Shown piece by piece: positions 17,473-25,433 of a stretch of DNA of 64,000 nucleotides (positions are counted from its first letter, which is position 1; each line of letters starts with the position of its first letter). A program made the translations under genes and the position numbers. The notes below the pieces were generated by a model that worked only from the letters and a program-made list of their open reading frames with translations, was not told the origin of the DNA and did no database searches. The DNA is from Oleiphilus messinensis (GTDB lineage Bacteria; Pseudomonadota; Gammaproteobacteria; Pseudomonadales; Oleiphilaceae): the NCBI RefSeq assembly GCF_002162375.1, contig NZ_CP021425.1:558001-622000 (forward strand), written 5' to 3'.

Positions 17473-18162
17473 TCAAGAGAAGCAATAGCCAGTACCATGA
17501 ATGGTTTTCAGTCGGTCTTTGGGCATACCGGCCTGCTCCAGCTTCTTGCGTACCCTGCTCATATGCATGTCCAGGCTGCGGTCGTAGAGTATGAATTCCC
17601 GTTCCAGAATCGTTTTGTATAAAAAAGCCTTACTGAGGATTTCGTTCGGGTTGCTGACAAGCATCCATAAAAGTTTGAATTGAGTTGGTGTCAGTGTGAT
17701 TTCCCGGTCGCTGTAATAGGTTGATTGTGTTCGCTTGTTGAGTTTCAGGCCATTTGTATGGATTTCGAGCTGAGATTTTACAGGGGATTGTATTACTCCG
17801 GTTCTCCTCAGTATGGCATCGATGCGCAACATTAGTTCTTCCGGGTTAAATGGTTTGGGAAGACAATCATCCGCGCCGATAGACAGGCCCTTTATGCGCT
17901 CCGCCTCGGTACCGTCATTCATCAGCATTATGACGGGTGTATTGCTGTTGTTGCGCACATGGTGCAAAACGGAAAATCCGTCTCGATCTGGCAGCATTGC
18001 GTCTAGAAGGATCAAATCGAATTTCTTTTGCACCGCGCAGAGTAAGCCCTGTTCACCGTCAAACTGTTGCTGAACATCAAAACTGCGATTGCGCAGGAGG
18101 GTTGTCAATTGATTGTTGAGGGATTGGTCGTCGTCGATCACTAAAAGTTTTGCGGGGTCCAC
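17473..18162 (-). CDS. OmpR/PhoB-family response regulator
   Basis: A 229-residue two-domain regulator. The receiver domain (1-120) has acidic D10-D12, phospho-acceptor D54 in LLDAMLPD, and the conserved Lys in LPKPFNPEE. The C-terminal winged-helix DNA-binding domain contains LTPTQFKLLWMLVSNPNEILSK and the RSLDMHMSRVRKKLE recognition helix. No histidine kinase gene is adjacent, so it is an orphan within this window. It is divergent from the DUF2218/MATE unit, and a Fur-box-like site lies 21 bases before its start, which suggests iron control of the regulator itself. Confidence 0.9.
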   Translation of the reverse strand: MDPAKLLVIDDDQSLNNQLTTLLRNRSFDVQQQFDGEQGLLCAVQKKFDLILLDAMLPDRDGFSVLHHVRNNSNTPVIMLMNDGTEAERIKGLSIGADDCLPKPFNPEELMLRIDAILRRTGVIQSPVKSQLEIHTNGLKLNKRTQSTYYSDREITLTPTQFKLLWMLVSNPNEILSKAFLYKTILEREFILYDRSLDMHMSRVRKKLEQAGMPKDRLKTIHGTGYCFS

Positions 18163-18182
18163 ATTTCGATCTCTATCTAAAG

Positions 18183-18201
18183 TATAATGATAAATATTAT
18201 C
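18183..18201. promoter_or_regulatory. Fur-box-like operator between divergent regulator and DUF2218/MATE genes
   Basis: The sequence TATAATGATAAATATTATC agrees with the 19-base Fur consensus at about 16 positions by my count and contains AATGATA and TATCATT as inverted arms. A further AT-rich partial copy follows. The position can control both the minus-strand regulator and the plus-strand pair. Confidence 0.75.
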
Positions 18202-18334
18202 ATTTATAGTTGATAATAAAAATACAAATCAATACTATTTGATAATTGACGCTGTGCCTCCCTTGTGATCTTGGCTTCGGGTGCCGCCACTTCAGCTTTT
18301 TCTCAGATACCAGTTTGTCTTTTGGAGATTTCTT

Positions 18335-18649
18335 ATGAATGAAACCCTGTGTTGCCAGTCTCTGGCATTTGTTGCTACAAGTCTGCCAGCAAAATATATT
18401 AATCGTATGTGTCGTCACTTTTCCCACAAGGTGGATGCTGAATGGGGCGATGATCGCGGAGTGATTGTCTTCAGTATTGGCAAGTGCCTGCTGGAGGTAG
18501 ATGAGGGTGGCTTGCGCGTACAGTGTGATGCTCCTGATGATGAGCAACTTGAAGAGCTCATGGAGGTGGTTAAGTCTCATTTTGATCGTTTTGCAGCGCA
18601 GGATGGGCTGGAGCTGACTTGGTCTGCCAGTCCAGCAACTCACCTCTAA
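18335..18649 (+). CDS. DUF2218 family protein
   Basis: A 104-residue soluble protein matching the small DUF2218 family. It starts with a SATSLPAKYI-like segment (here FVATSLPAKYINRMCRHFSHK) and ends with a helix that includes VVKSHFDRFA. Members are often found beside siderophore genes; the biochemical role is unknown. I start it at the ATG at 18335 after TTTGGAGA, rather than at an upstream in-frame start. It precedes the MATE gene by 22 bases and probably shares its promoter. Confidence 0.8.
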   Translation: MNETLCCQSLAFVATSLPAKYINRMCRHFSHKVDAEWGDDRGVIVFSIGKCLLEVDEGGLRVQCDAPDDEQLEELMEVVKSHFDRFAAQDGLELTWSASPATHL

Positions 18650-18671
18650 CGAACCTGATTTAAAGAGTGCT

Positions 18672-20033
18672 ATGTCATCTATTTCTTCTAGGTCGGGGCC
18701 GGTCGAAGGCCCAATTGTTGTTACTTTTTTTCGCTTTGTTATCCCGTCGGTATTGAGCTTGCTCGCAATCTCCACAGCGAGCGTTATTGACGGTTTTTTT
18801 GTCGGCAACTACCTTGGCGCAGAAGCTCTGGCTGCGGTGAATCTGCTGATGCCGTATTTTACGCTCTTGTTTGGTATTGCCTTGATGCTTGCTGTGGGGG
18901 GCTCGGTAAAAGCGGGTATTGCCATCGGTAGGGGGGAGGGGCGTCAGGCTTCCGAGATCTTCAGTAAAACCCTGTCCTTTGTTGTGCTCCTGAATTTGGC
19001 GATTGTCCCGCTAGTGCTGCTGTTTTCCGACTTTCTGTTTGCGGGTTTGGGGGCTGACCCGGCGCTGTTTCCAATGATGCAGGATTATTTTTCCATCATC
19101 TGTATTGCTATGGTTGTGCAGTTGAGCGGGTTGGTACTCTATTACTTTTTGCGCGCTGATAACCACCCGGAACTGGGCATGCAGGCATTGTTGATTGGCG
19201 CGGTAATCAATATAACCCTTGATGGTTTGTTTATTTATGTTTTTGAATGGGGCATTCAGGGGGCTGCATTGGCGACCTTGTTGGCGCAGTGTGTTCAGTT
19301 GTTCTATTTGTTGCGTTATTTTTCTTTCAAAGACCGTAATCTGCAGCTGCGCATTGTCCGCCAGAACTGGAGCGAGCTCTGGCGCTCTGCTTACAACGGT
19401 TTTTCGGAATTTATCAACGAAATATCCGCCGGAATTGTCGTTCTGGTCATACACTGGATTATCAATCAGCAGTCGGGTACAGAAGGAATTGCTGCATTCA
19501 GTGTGGTGAACTATCTGATTTTTGTCAGTCTGATGGTGTATTACGGCATTGTGGATGCCATGCATGTTCTGTTGAGTCAAAACTTTGGCGCTGGCAGCAC
19601 CGACCGAGTGGCCCGTTTCATGGTACTGGCAACGACATCGATAGCGGTGTTGAGCCTGGCGTTGGTGACCGTCTTGCTCGTTTTTCAGGACTACATTATC
19701 GCCTTCTTTTTGAATGACAGTGCGGCTTCTGTGGCGGCGTTGGCGGCTGAGTTTATTTATTTGATCTGGCCATTGTTTGTTTTTAATGGTTTTAATGTGT
19801 TGGTCTGTGCGTACCTCACGTCGGCTGAAAAAGCGTTTCATTCTTCTTCTCTGGCCTTATCCCGTTCGCTGGCGTTGCCTGTTTTCTTTGCAGTTCTGTT
19901 CCACGTTGTCTGGTCCGGAAATGCGTTCCTTTACGCCTTTCCCCTGGCAGAGGGCGTCACGTTTATTCTGGCTCTGGTTTGTATGGTGCGACATACCCCG
20001 AGTCGGTTGGTGATGCCTGCTGTTATCAGGTGA
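18672..20033 (+). CDS. MATE-family efflux transporter, candidate siderophore exporter
   Basis: A 453-residue integral membrane protein with about 12 hydrophobic helices in two similar halves, characteristic of MATE/NorM antiporters. The N-terminal FFRFVIPSVLSLLAISTASVIDG-type first helix (shown split) and GLGADPALFPMMQDYF loop fit the family. MATE proteins export small molecules using a Na+ or H+ gradient. Its place between the uptake operon and the biosynthetic genes, behind a Fur-box-like site, suggests that it exports the siderophore or an intermediate. That is inference; known petrobactin export in Bacillus uses a different transporter family. Confidence 0.85.
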   Translation: MSSISSRSGPVEGPIVVTFFRFVIPSVLSLLAISTASVIDGFFVGNYLGAEALAAVNLLMPYFTLLFGIALMLAVGGSVKAGIAIGRGEGRQASEIFSKTLSFVVLLNLAIVPLVLLFSDFLFAGLGADPALFPMMQDYFSIICIAMVVQLSGLVLYYFLRADNHPELGMQALLIGAVINITLDGLFIYVFEWGIQGAALATLLAQCVQLFYLLRYFSFKDRNLQLRIVRQNWSELWRSAYNGFSEFINEISAGIVVLVIHWIINQQSGTEGIAAFSVVNYLIFVSLMVYYGIVDAMHVLLSQNFGAGSTDRVARFMVLATTSIAVLSLALVTVLLVFQDYIIAFFLNDSAASVAALAAEFIYLIWPLFVFNGFNVLVCAYLTSAEKAFHSSSLALSRSLALPVFFAVLFHVVWSGNAFLYAFPLAEGVTFILALVCMVRHTPSRLVMPAVIR

Positions 20034-20056
20034 ATTGTAACAAAAGTAATTTTTAA

Positions 20057-20075
20057 TGTAATGATAAGCATTCTC
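20057..20075 (+). promoter_or_regulatory. Fur-box-like operator before speA
   Basis: TGTAATGATAAGCATTCTC matches the Fur consensus at about 15 of 19 positions by my count, with ATGATAA and CATTCTC arms. It lies about 115 bases before the arginine decarboxylase start, which is unusual for a polyamine gene and ties it to iron control. Confidence 0.7.
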
Positions 20076-20190
20076 ATATAGAGTCCCGTCTCGAAACTTA
20101 GACCCCTTCAGCTCCATCACAGCACAGGCGAATTTGAATTGTTTGTCTGTGGGTGGTGGGTGCTGAAGCTATGTGAGAATCAATTACATC

Positions 20191-22116
20191 ATGCAATCCT
20201 ATCTGTCCAATGACTGGAATATCGATGATGCGAGTGAGACCTACGGCATTCGTGCATGGGGACGAAATTATTTCGATATTTCTGAAAATGGGGATGTCGT
20301 CGTTTCCTGTACCACCGCAGAAGGTGAAAAGGTTCGGGTTGCTCTGCCCGATATAATTGCCGGGATGAAAGCTCGCGGATTTGAAATGCCGGCACTGCTG
20401 CGCATCGAAAATATCCTGGACCACCGTGTCCGTATGATTAATGAAGCGTTTACCAAGGCCATAGAGCAGGCCAGCTACCAAAGTATTTATCGCGGCGTTT
20501 TCCCGATTAAAGTTAACCAGCAGCGCCATGTTGTTGAGGAAATTGTTAAATTTGGGCGTCGCTATCATCATGGCCTGGAGGCAGGCAGTAAGGCGGAGCT
20601 CATGATTGCGCTTGCCAGCTCCCCGGATGAAGAACGCTATATCGTCTGCAATGGATACAAAGATGAAGAGTTCATCAATCTTGGGTTGCGGGCAGTCCAA
20701 TTGGGATGGCGTTGCTTTTTTGTGCTGGAGACCCTGAGTGAACTTGAGCTTATTATTCGGTGCAGTCAACAGCTAAGCGTTCAGCCAATTCTTGGAGTGC
20801 GCGTTAAACTTTCTTCAACAGTGGACGGGCACTGGAAAACAAGCAGTGGTGACCGCAGTATTTTTGGTTTGACCAGCATTCAGCTTGTGGAAGTGGTGGA
20901 ACGCTTGAAGCTGGCTGGAATGCTTGATTGTCTAAAAATGCTGCACTTCCATCTCGGGTCACAGATTCCCAATATCCAGAATATTCGACAAGGCGTTCAA
21001 GAAGCCTGCCGTTATTACATTTCCCTGATTAAAGAAGGGGCTGCAATGGGGCACCTGGATCTTGGGGGGGGATTGGCTATTGATTACGAGGGCGTGTCGC
21101 AATGCGATACCCACAGTAAAAACTATACCCTCTCGGAATACTGTATTGATATTGTCGAAGCCGTTATGGAAACCCTTGATCCGCAGGGTGTAGCGCATCC
21201 TGTTCTGATGACTGAATCGGGGCGATTTACAGTGGCCCACTCCAGTTTGTTTCTGTTCAATGTGCTCGAAGTCTCTAACTTTGATCCAGTGAAGAACGTC
21301 CGGTTGCTCCCCGACAATATGCAATCTGGGCACTACGACGAGAAGTTACGGAATTTACTCGATGTACTGGAATGCATCACGCCGAAGAATGTGCAGGAGT
21401 GCTACAACGATGCCCATTTCTACCGCAGTGAAATTCGGCGCAAATTCAATCAGGGACAGGCAGACCTGAGAACACGGGCCGTAGCCGAAAACGTGTTTCT
21501 GGAGATCATCCAGCGAATTCAGGAGGTGGCCGCCTCGACGCAACAAATACCCAAAGAGTTGACTAATCTGCGCGAAGACTTTGCGGATATCTACTATGGC
21601 AATTTCAGTGTGTTCCAGTCTTTGCCGGATACCTGGGCAATTAAACAGGTATTTCCGGTGATGCCAGTACATCGACTGCAGGAGCAGCCGACGCGGGAAG
21701 CAATGATTGCGGATCTGACCTGTGATTGTGATGGCAAATTGGACAATTTTATTGGTAAGCGGCACACGATTCCCCTACATGCTCTCGAGGAAGGAAAAGA
21801 TTACTTCCTGGGGGTGTTTCTGGTTGGAGCCTATCAGGAAACTTTGAGTGACCTCCATAACCTTTTTGGTGATAGCAATGTGGTGAGTGTTCGGGTTACC
21901 GGTGATGGTGAATTTGAGTTTGTTCGGGAAATACATGGTGACAGTATTGCGGATGTGCTCAGTTATGTTGAGTACGATCCGCGAATATTGCAGGAACGCT
22001 TCCGTGACACCGTGGAACAGGCTGTACGGTCGGGCAAAATCAACGTTGAGACCCGTCGCGAAATTCTGGGTGCGTTTGACGAGAGTTTACGGGGTTATAC
22101 GTACTTTGAGCATTAG
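20191..22116 (+). CDS. speA: Biosynthetic arginine decarboxylase (SpeA type)
   Basis: A 641-residue PLP enzyme of the length usual for SpeA. It converts arginine to agmatine, the first step toward putrescine. The PLP lysine is K107 in FPIKVNQQ. The glycine-rich LDLGGGLAIDYEG and the family-typical FSVFQSLPDTWAIKQVFPVMP are present. I start at the ATG at 20191; a GTG 18 bases earlier is possible and neither has a strong ribosome site. Agmatine-to-putrescine enzymes are not in the window. Its position behind a Fur-box-like site and directly before the dehydrogenase gene suggests a dedicated polyamine supply for siderophore assembly. Confidence 0.88.
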   Translation: MQSYLSNDWNIDDASETYGIRAWGRNYFDISENGDVVVSCTTAEGEKVRVALPDIIAGMKARGFEMPALLRIENILDHRVRMINEAFTKAIEQASYQSIYRGVFPIKVNQQRHVVEEIVKFGRRYHHGLEAGSKAELMIALASSPDEERYIVCNGYKDEEFINLGLRAVQLGWRCFFVLETLSELELIIRCSQQLSVQPILGVRVKLSSTVDGHWKTSSGDRSIFGLTSIQLVEVVERLKLAGMLDCLKMLHFHLGSQIPNIQNIRQGVQEACRYYISLIKEGAAMGHLDLGGGLAIDYEGVSQCDTHSKNYTLSEYCIDIVEAVMETLDPQGVAHPVLMTESGRFTVAHSSLFLFNVLEVSNFDPVKNVRLLPDNMQSGHYDEKLRNLLDVLECITPKNVQECYNDAHFYRSEIRRKFNQGQADLRTRAVAENVFLEIIQRIQEVAASTQQIPKELTNLREDFADIYYGNFSVFQSLPDTWAIKQVFPVMPVHRLQEQPTREAMIADLTCDCDGKLDNFIGKRHTIPLHALEEGKDYFLGVFLVGAYQETLSDLHNLFGDSNVVSVRVTGDGEFEFVREIHGDSIADVLSYVEYDPRILQERFRDTVEQAVRSGKINVETRREILGAFDESLRGYTYFEH

Positions 22117-22176
22117 TGCGAGCATAAATCGTAGTTAGCCTGCTATGCGGCAAAGCGGACAAAGAGGAAAAAGAAA

Positions 22177-23385
22177 GTGGCAAAAATAATCATCATTGGT
22201 GCAGGTGGTGTGGGTAATGTTGTAGCACATAAATGTGCGGAATTATCCAGCGTGTTTGATGACATTGTTTTGGCGAGTCGTACGGAACAAAAATGTATTG
22301 ATATCGCGACTGATGTTAATCGGAGCCATCCGTCGGTGCGTATTCGAACGGCTCAGGTCGACGCCGACAGTACTGAGGCTTTGATTCGGTTGTTTGATAC
22401 TGAAAAGCCGTTTCTGGTGATCAATGTGGCATTGCCTTATCAGGATTTAACGATTATGGATGCCTGCCTGGAAACGGGAGTCCACTATCTGGATACGGCC
22501 AATTATGAGCCCCGGGACGAAGCCAGATTCGAGTACAGTTGGCAGTGGGCTTATCAGGAAAAGTTTCGTGAGAAAGGATTGATGGCCTTGTTGGGGTCGG
22601 GTTTTGATCCAGGCGTCACAAACGTCTTTACCGCCTATGCGGCCAAGCATTACTTTGATGAAATCCATGAGCTCAATATTATTGATGTAAATGGTGGCGA
22701 TCACGGGCATCCCTTTGCAACCAACTTTAATCCGGAAATCAATATCCGTGAAGTCACGGCAGACTGTCGACATTGGGAGGGCGGGGCGTTTGTCACCACG
22801 CCAGCAATGTCTGCCTCGCAACGATTTACCTGTCCCGAGGGGGTGGGTGAATATGCGATCTATCGTATGTACCACGAAGAACTTGAGTCTCTGGCAGCCC
22901 ACTTCCCGAGCTTAAAAAAAGCACAGTTCTGGATGAGCTTTTCTGACAATTACCTCAAGCATCTGGAAGTATTGCGCAATGTCGGCATGATCGGCATTGA
23001 GCCGGTTGATTACAACGGTACGCAGGTTGTGCCGTTACAATTTTTGAAATCACTCCTGCCTGACCCGGCCAGTCTGGGTCCCCGTACCAAAGGGCAAACC
23101 TGTATCGGCTGTGTTGTCAGTGGTCTGAAAGATGGTGAGTTGGTGCATCGATATATTTATAACATTTGCAATCACGAGGCCTGTTTCGAGGAAGTGAAAT
23201 CCCAGGCAATCTCCTATACAACGGGGGTTCCCGCCATGATCGGTGCCAAAATGATGGTTGAAGGAACTTGGCTCAAGCCGGGGGTCTGGAATTTGGAGCA
23301 ACTCGATCCGGATGCCTTCATGGCTGATTTGAACCGTTTTGGCTTACCCTGGAAGTCAACCTCAGTCGCATCTCAGCCTTTTTGA
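22177..23385 (+). CDS. Carboxy(nor)spermidine dehydrogenase, paralogue 1
   Basis: A 402-residue saccharopine-dehydrogenase-fold enzyme with an N-terminal nucleotide-binding GAGGVG (8-13) and the carboxynorspermidine synthase pattern, including ALLGSGFDPGVTNVF and DVNGGDHG. The family condenses aspartate semialdehyde with putrescine or diaminopropane and reduces the product, giving carboxyspermidine or carboxynorspermidine. It starts with GTG after AGAGGAAA. It follows speA by 60 bases and is closed by a strong terminator. A second paralogue lies at the end of the biosynthetic block. Confidence 0.85.
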   Translation: MAKIIIIGAGGVGNVVAHKCAELSSVFDDIVLASRTEQKCIDIATDVNRSHPSVRIRTAQVDADSTEALIRLFDTEKPFLVINVALPYQDLTIMDACLETGVHYLDTANYEPRDEARFEYSWQWAYQEKFREKGLMALLGSGFDPGVTNVFTAYAAKHYFDEIHELNIIDVNGGDHGHPFATNFNPEINIREVTADCRHWEGGAFVTTPAMSASQRFTCPEGVGEYAIYRMYHEELESLAAHFPSLKKAQFWMSFSDNYLKHLEVLRNVGMIGIEPVDYNGTQVVPLQFLKSLLPDPASLGPRTKGQTCIGCVVSGLKDGELVHRYIYNICNHEACFEEVKSQAISYTTGVPAMIGAKMMVEGTWLKPGVWNLEQLDPDAFMADLNRFGLPWKSTSVASQPF

Positions 23386-23394
23386 TGACGGTTT

Positions 23395-23425
23395 GCCCCC
23401 CCCTTTGGGGGCTCCCGTTTTTGCC
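23395..23425 (+). terminator. Rho-independent terminator after the first dehydrogenase gene
   Basis: A C-run (23396-23403) pairs with GGGGG (23407-23411) around a TTT loop, and a T-run follows at 23418-23422. It begins 10 bases after the stop and separates the speA-dehydrogenase unit from the asb-like block. Confidence 0.7.
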
Positions 23426-23470
23426 GACGCCCACCTTAAAGTTTCAAAGTGTAACAGTTGTAATTTAGAT

Positions 23471-23489
23471 GTTAATGATATCTATTTGC
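23471..23489 (+). promoter_or_regulatory. Weak Fur-box-like site before the asb-like operon
   Basis: GTTAATGATATCTATTTGC matches the Fur consensus at about 13 of 19 positions by my count, strongest in the left arm TTAATGATA. It lies about 70 bases before the first NIS synthetase, just after the terminator, where a new promoter is expected. Confidence 0.45.
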
Positions 23490-23558
23490 ATTTAAAGTGG
23501 GTCTCCGTTGATACATCTCGGATGAAGCACGATTGGTTTGGAAAAAAGTTAGGTGGTT

Positions 23559-25433
23559 ATGAATTTATCTCCCTTGGCAGCTGCAGAAAAGGCGTCGTTC
23601 ACGGCGTTTGTGAACGGTTATTTGCGTGAGGTTGATTCCGGCGTATGGTATGGCTCAGACATCTGGCTCAAAACCAATCAGCTAGAGCGGTCACTTGAAG
23701 GGCACTTTATCATTGAGCTGAATTTACCTCATTCAGGGCTGCGGGTGGCTCTGGAGATTGTGTATCGGTCACTGGTTGGTCGACACCACTTCGCGACTGT
23801 GTTTGTCAGGAGTAATGAGGCCGTAAGCCTGATGTGGCGTCAGTCAGATTTTTTAACCATATCTCTCCAGTTGATTCGGGAAATCTACAAGAAACAACTG
23901 GCGCAGATTGGCGTTGAGTCGTTGTCACCTGCGGTACTTGAGAAAGTCAAAAAAAATGAACTCGAGTTGCTCTCAAGGTACGTTGAAAGTGCGCAGCTCA
24001 TGACCAAATATATCGAACAGCGCCAGGGAGACGATTCACTCAACCGGTTGCGCTTTATCGAATCTGAACAAGCCCTGGTATTTGGTCATTGGTTGCACCC
24101 GACACCGAAGAGTCGTCAGGGCATCGCCTTTTGGGAGCAGGATACCTATTGTCCCGAATTAAAAGGAGGGTTCTGCCTGCATTACTTCTCTGTAGACCGA
24201 GCCTTGGTCAGGGAAGGTTCAGTTCTCAATGCCCAGACCAGCGAGATTATTTTATCCGAACTCCAGCAGGTATTGCCCATCACGCTGAAAGCGGACCATG
24301 TGCTGGTACCGATTCACCCTTTGCAGGCTCAGTGGTTGCTATTGAAAGCATCGGTGCAAGCATTGATTAAACAGGGGCGCATTGACTATCTCGGTGAGTT
24401 GGGACCGATCTACACCCCCACATCCTCCGTGCGTACCGTATTCCGGGCAGACTCGGAGTGGATGTATAAATTGTCCATTCCGGTCCGCATTACCAACTCG
24501 TTGCGAAGAAATATGCGTAATGAATTGGAGGCGGGCATGGCTGTCGACCAGTTTTTGCGTAAATCAGGCTTCCTGCTTTCTCGTCCGGTGTTTAAATCCG
24601 TCGATGATCCGGGCTTTATCACGGTTGAATTGCCTGGCGAAGAGGATGTTGAGTCGGGGTTTGAGGTTATCTTGCGCCGTAACCTGTTTCAACAGGACGC
24701 TGGTGAAGGCATTTGTTCGGTGCTTTCGTTGGTACAGGAACCGATTCAGACGGAGGACAGCGTATTTACCCGGAGTCTGTTGTGTCAAATCATCGAGGGC
24801 CTGGCGCGTGAAGAGGGTCGCTCAACCCGTGAGGTCGCCCGGGACTGGTTTACGGCGTATTGGGAGTGCGCCATCGAGTCGATTATTCTTTTATATGACC
24901 AGCAGGGAATCGCGCTCGAAGCACATCAGCAAAACAGTTTGCTTGATGTTTCCGGTGGGTACCCCAGTGCCTATTACTACCGTGATAACCAGGGATTTTA
25001 CCTTTCCAAAACTTACAGCAAGTCACTCATGGCGATTGATGATTTGCTCACAATGTCTGACATCTACTATGACGACGCCACTGTATTTGGGGCAATAGCC
25101 TACTACGTATTTCTTAATCAGTTGTTTGCGGTCATCTATCGTTTGGGCGCTGACAATTTGATTGACGAGGCAGAGTTGATTCAGTTTGTAAGTCAGTCTC
25201 TGGAGAACTTGAATACCCGTCTAAGCAGTGTCGGCAAGGGCTTTGTTGAATATATGCTGGAATCCCCCCGGTTGTCCTTTAAAACCAATTTACTGGCCCG
25301 GGTACACGATATCGATGAGTTGCATGAGGGTATGGAACGGTCAGTCTATACCACGATTCCGAATCCCCTTTATAAGTCGGTTGATCACGCAACGGCTGCG
25401 GATGAGAAAAAGGTTGATTGTAATGTTGCATGA
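23559..25433 (+). CDS. asbA: IucA/IucC-type NIS synthetase, AsbA-like
   Basis: A 624-residue NRPS-independent siderophore synthetase, which uses ATP to join citrate to an amine. Conserved motifs include the HPTPKSRQG nucleotide-binding segment near 180, HPLQAQW at 253-259, and EAHQQN starting at E454. I start it at the ATG at 23559, just after AGGTGG. It is the first gene of a block in the order asbA-B-C-DE-F. In Bacillus petrobactin synthesis AsbA condenses citrate with spermidine. The substrate here is inferred from context. It overlaps the second synthetase gene by 11 bases. Confidence 0.88.
   Translation: MNLSPLAAAEKASFTAFVNGYLREVDSGVWYGSDIWLKTNQLERSLEGHFIIELNLPHSGLRVALEIVYRSLVGRHHFATVFVRSNEAVSLMWRQSDFLTISLQLIREIYKKQLAQIGVESLSPAVLEKVKKNELELLSRYVESAQLMTKYIEQRQGDDSLNRLRFIESEQALVFGHWLHPTPKSRQGIAFWEQDTYCPELKGGFCLHYFSVDRALVREGSVLNAQTSEIILSELQQVLPITLKADHVLVPIHPLQAQWLLLKASVQALIKQGRIDYLGELGPIYTPTSSVRTVFRADSEWMYKLSIPVRITNSLRRNMRNELEAGMAVDQFLRKSGFLLSRPVFKSVDDPGFITVELPGEEDVESGFEVILRRNLFQQDAGEGICSVLSLVQEPIQTEDSVFTRSLLCQIIEGLAREEGRSTREVARDWFTAYWECAIESIILLYDQQGIALEAHQQNSLLDVSGGYPSAYYYRDNQGFYLSKTYSKSLMAIDDLLTMSDIYYDDATVFGAIAYYVFLNQLFAVIYRLGADNLIDEAELIQFVSQSLENLNTRLSSVGKGFVEYMLESPRLSFKTNLLARVHDIDELHEGMERSVYTTIPNPLYKSVDHATAADEKKVDCNVA

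Noticed and set aside
22177-23385. Saccharopine dehydrogenase of lysine metabolism
   Set aside because: The family fold is shared, but the presence of the matching decarboxylase and a spermidine-type siderophore favours carboxy(nor)spermidine synthesis.
25228-25422. Extended start for AsbB within asbA
   Set aside because: The extra 65 residues overlap asbA codons and lack family similarity; the ATG at 25423 fits.
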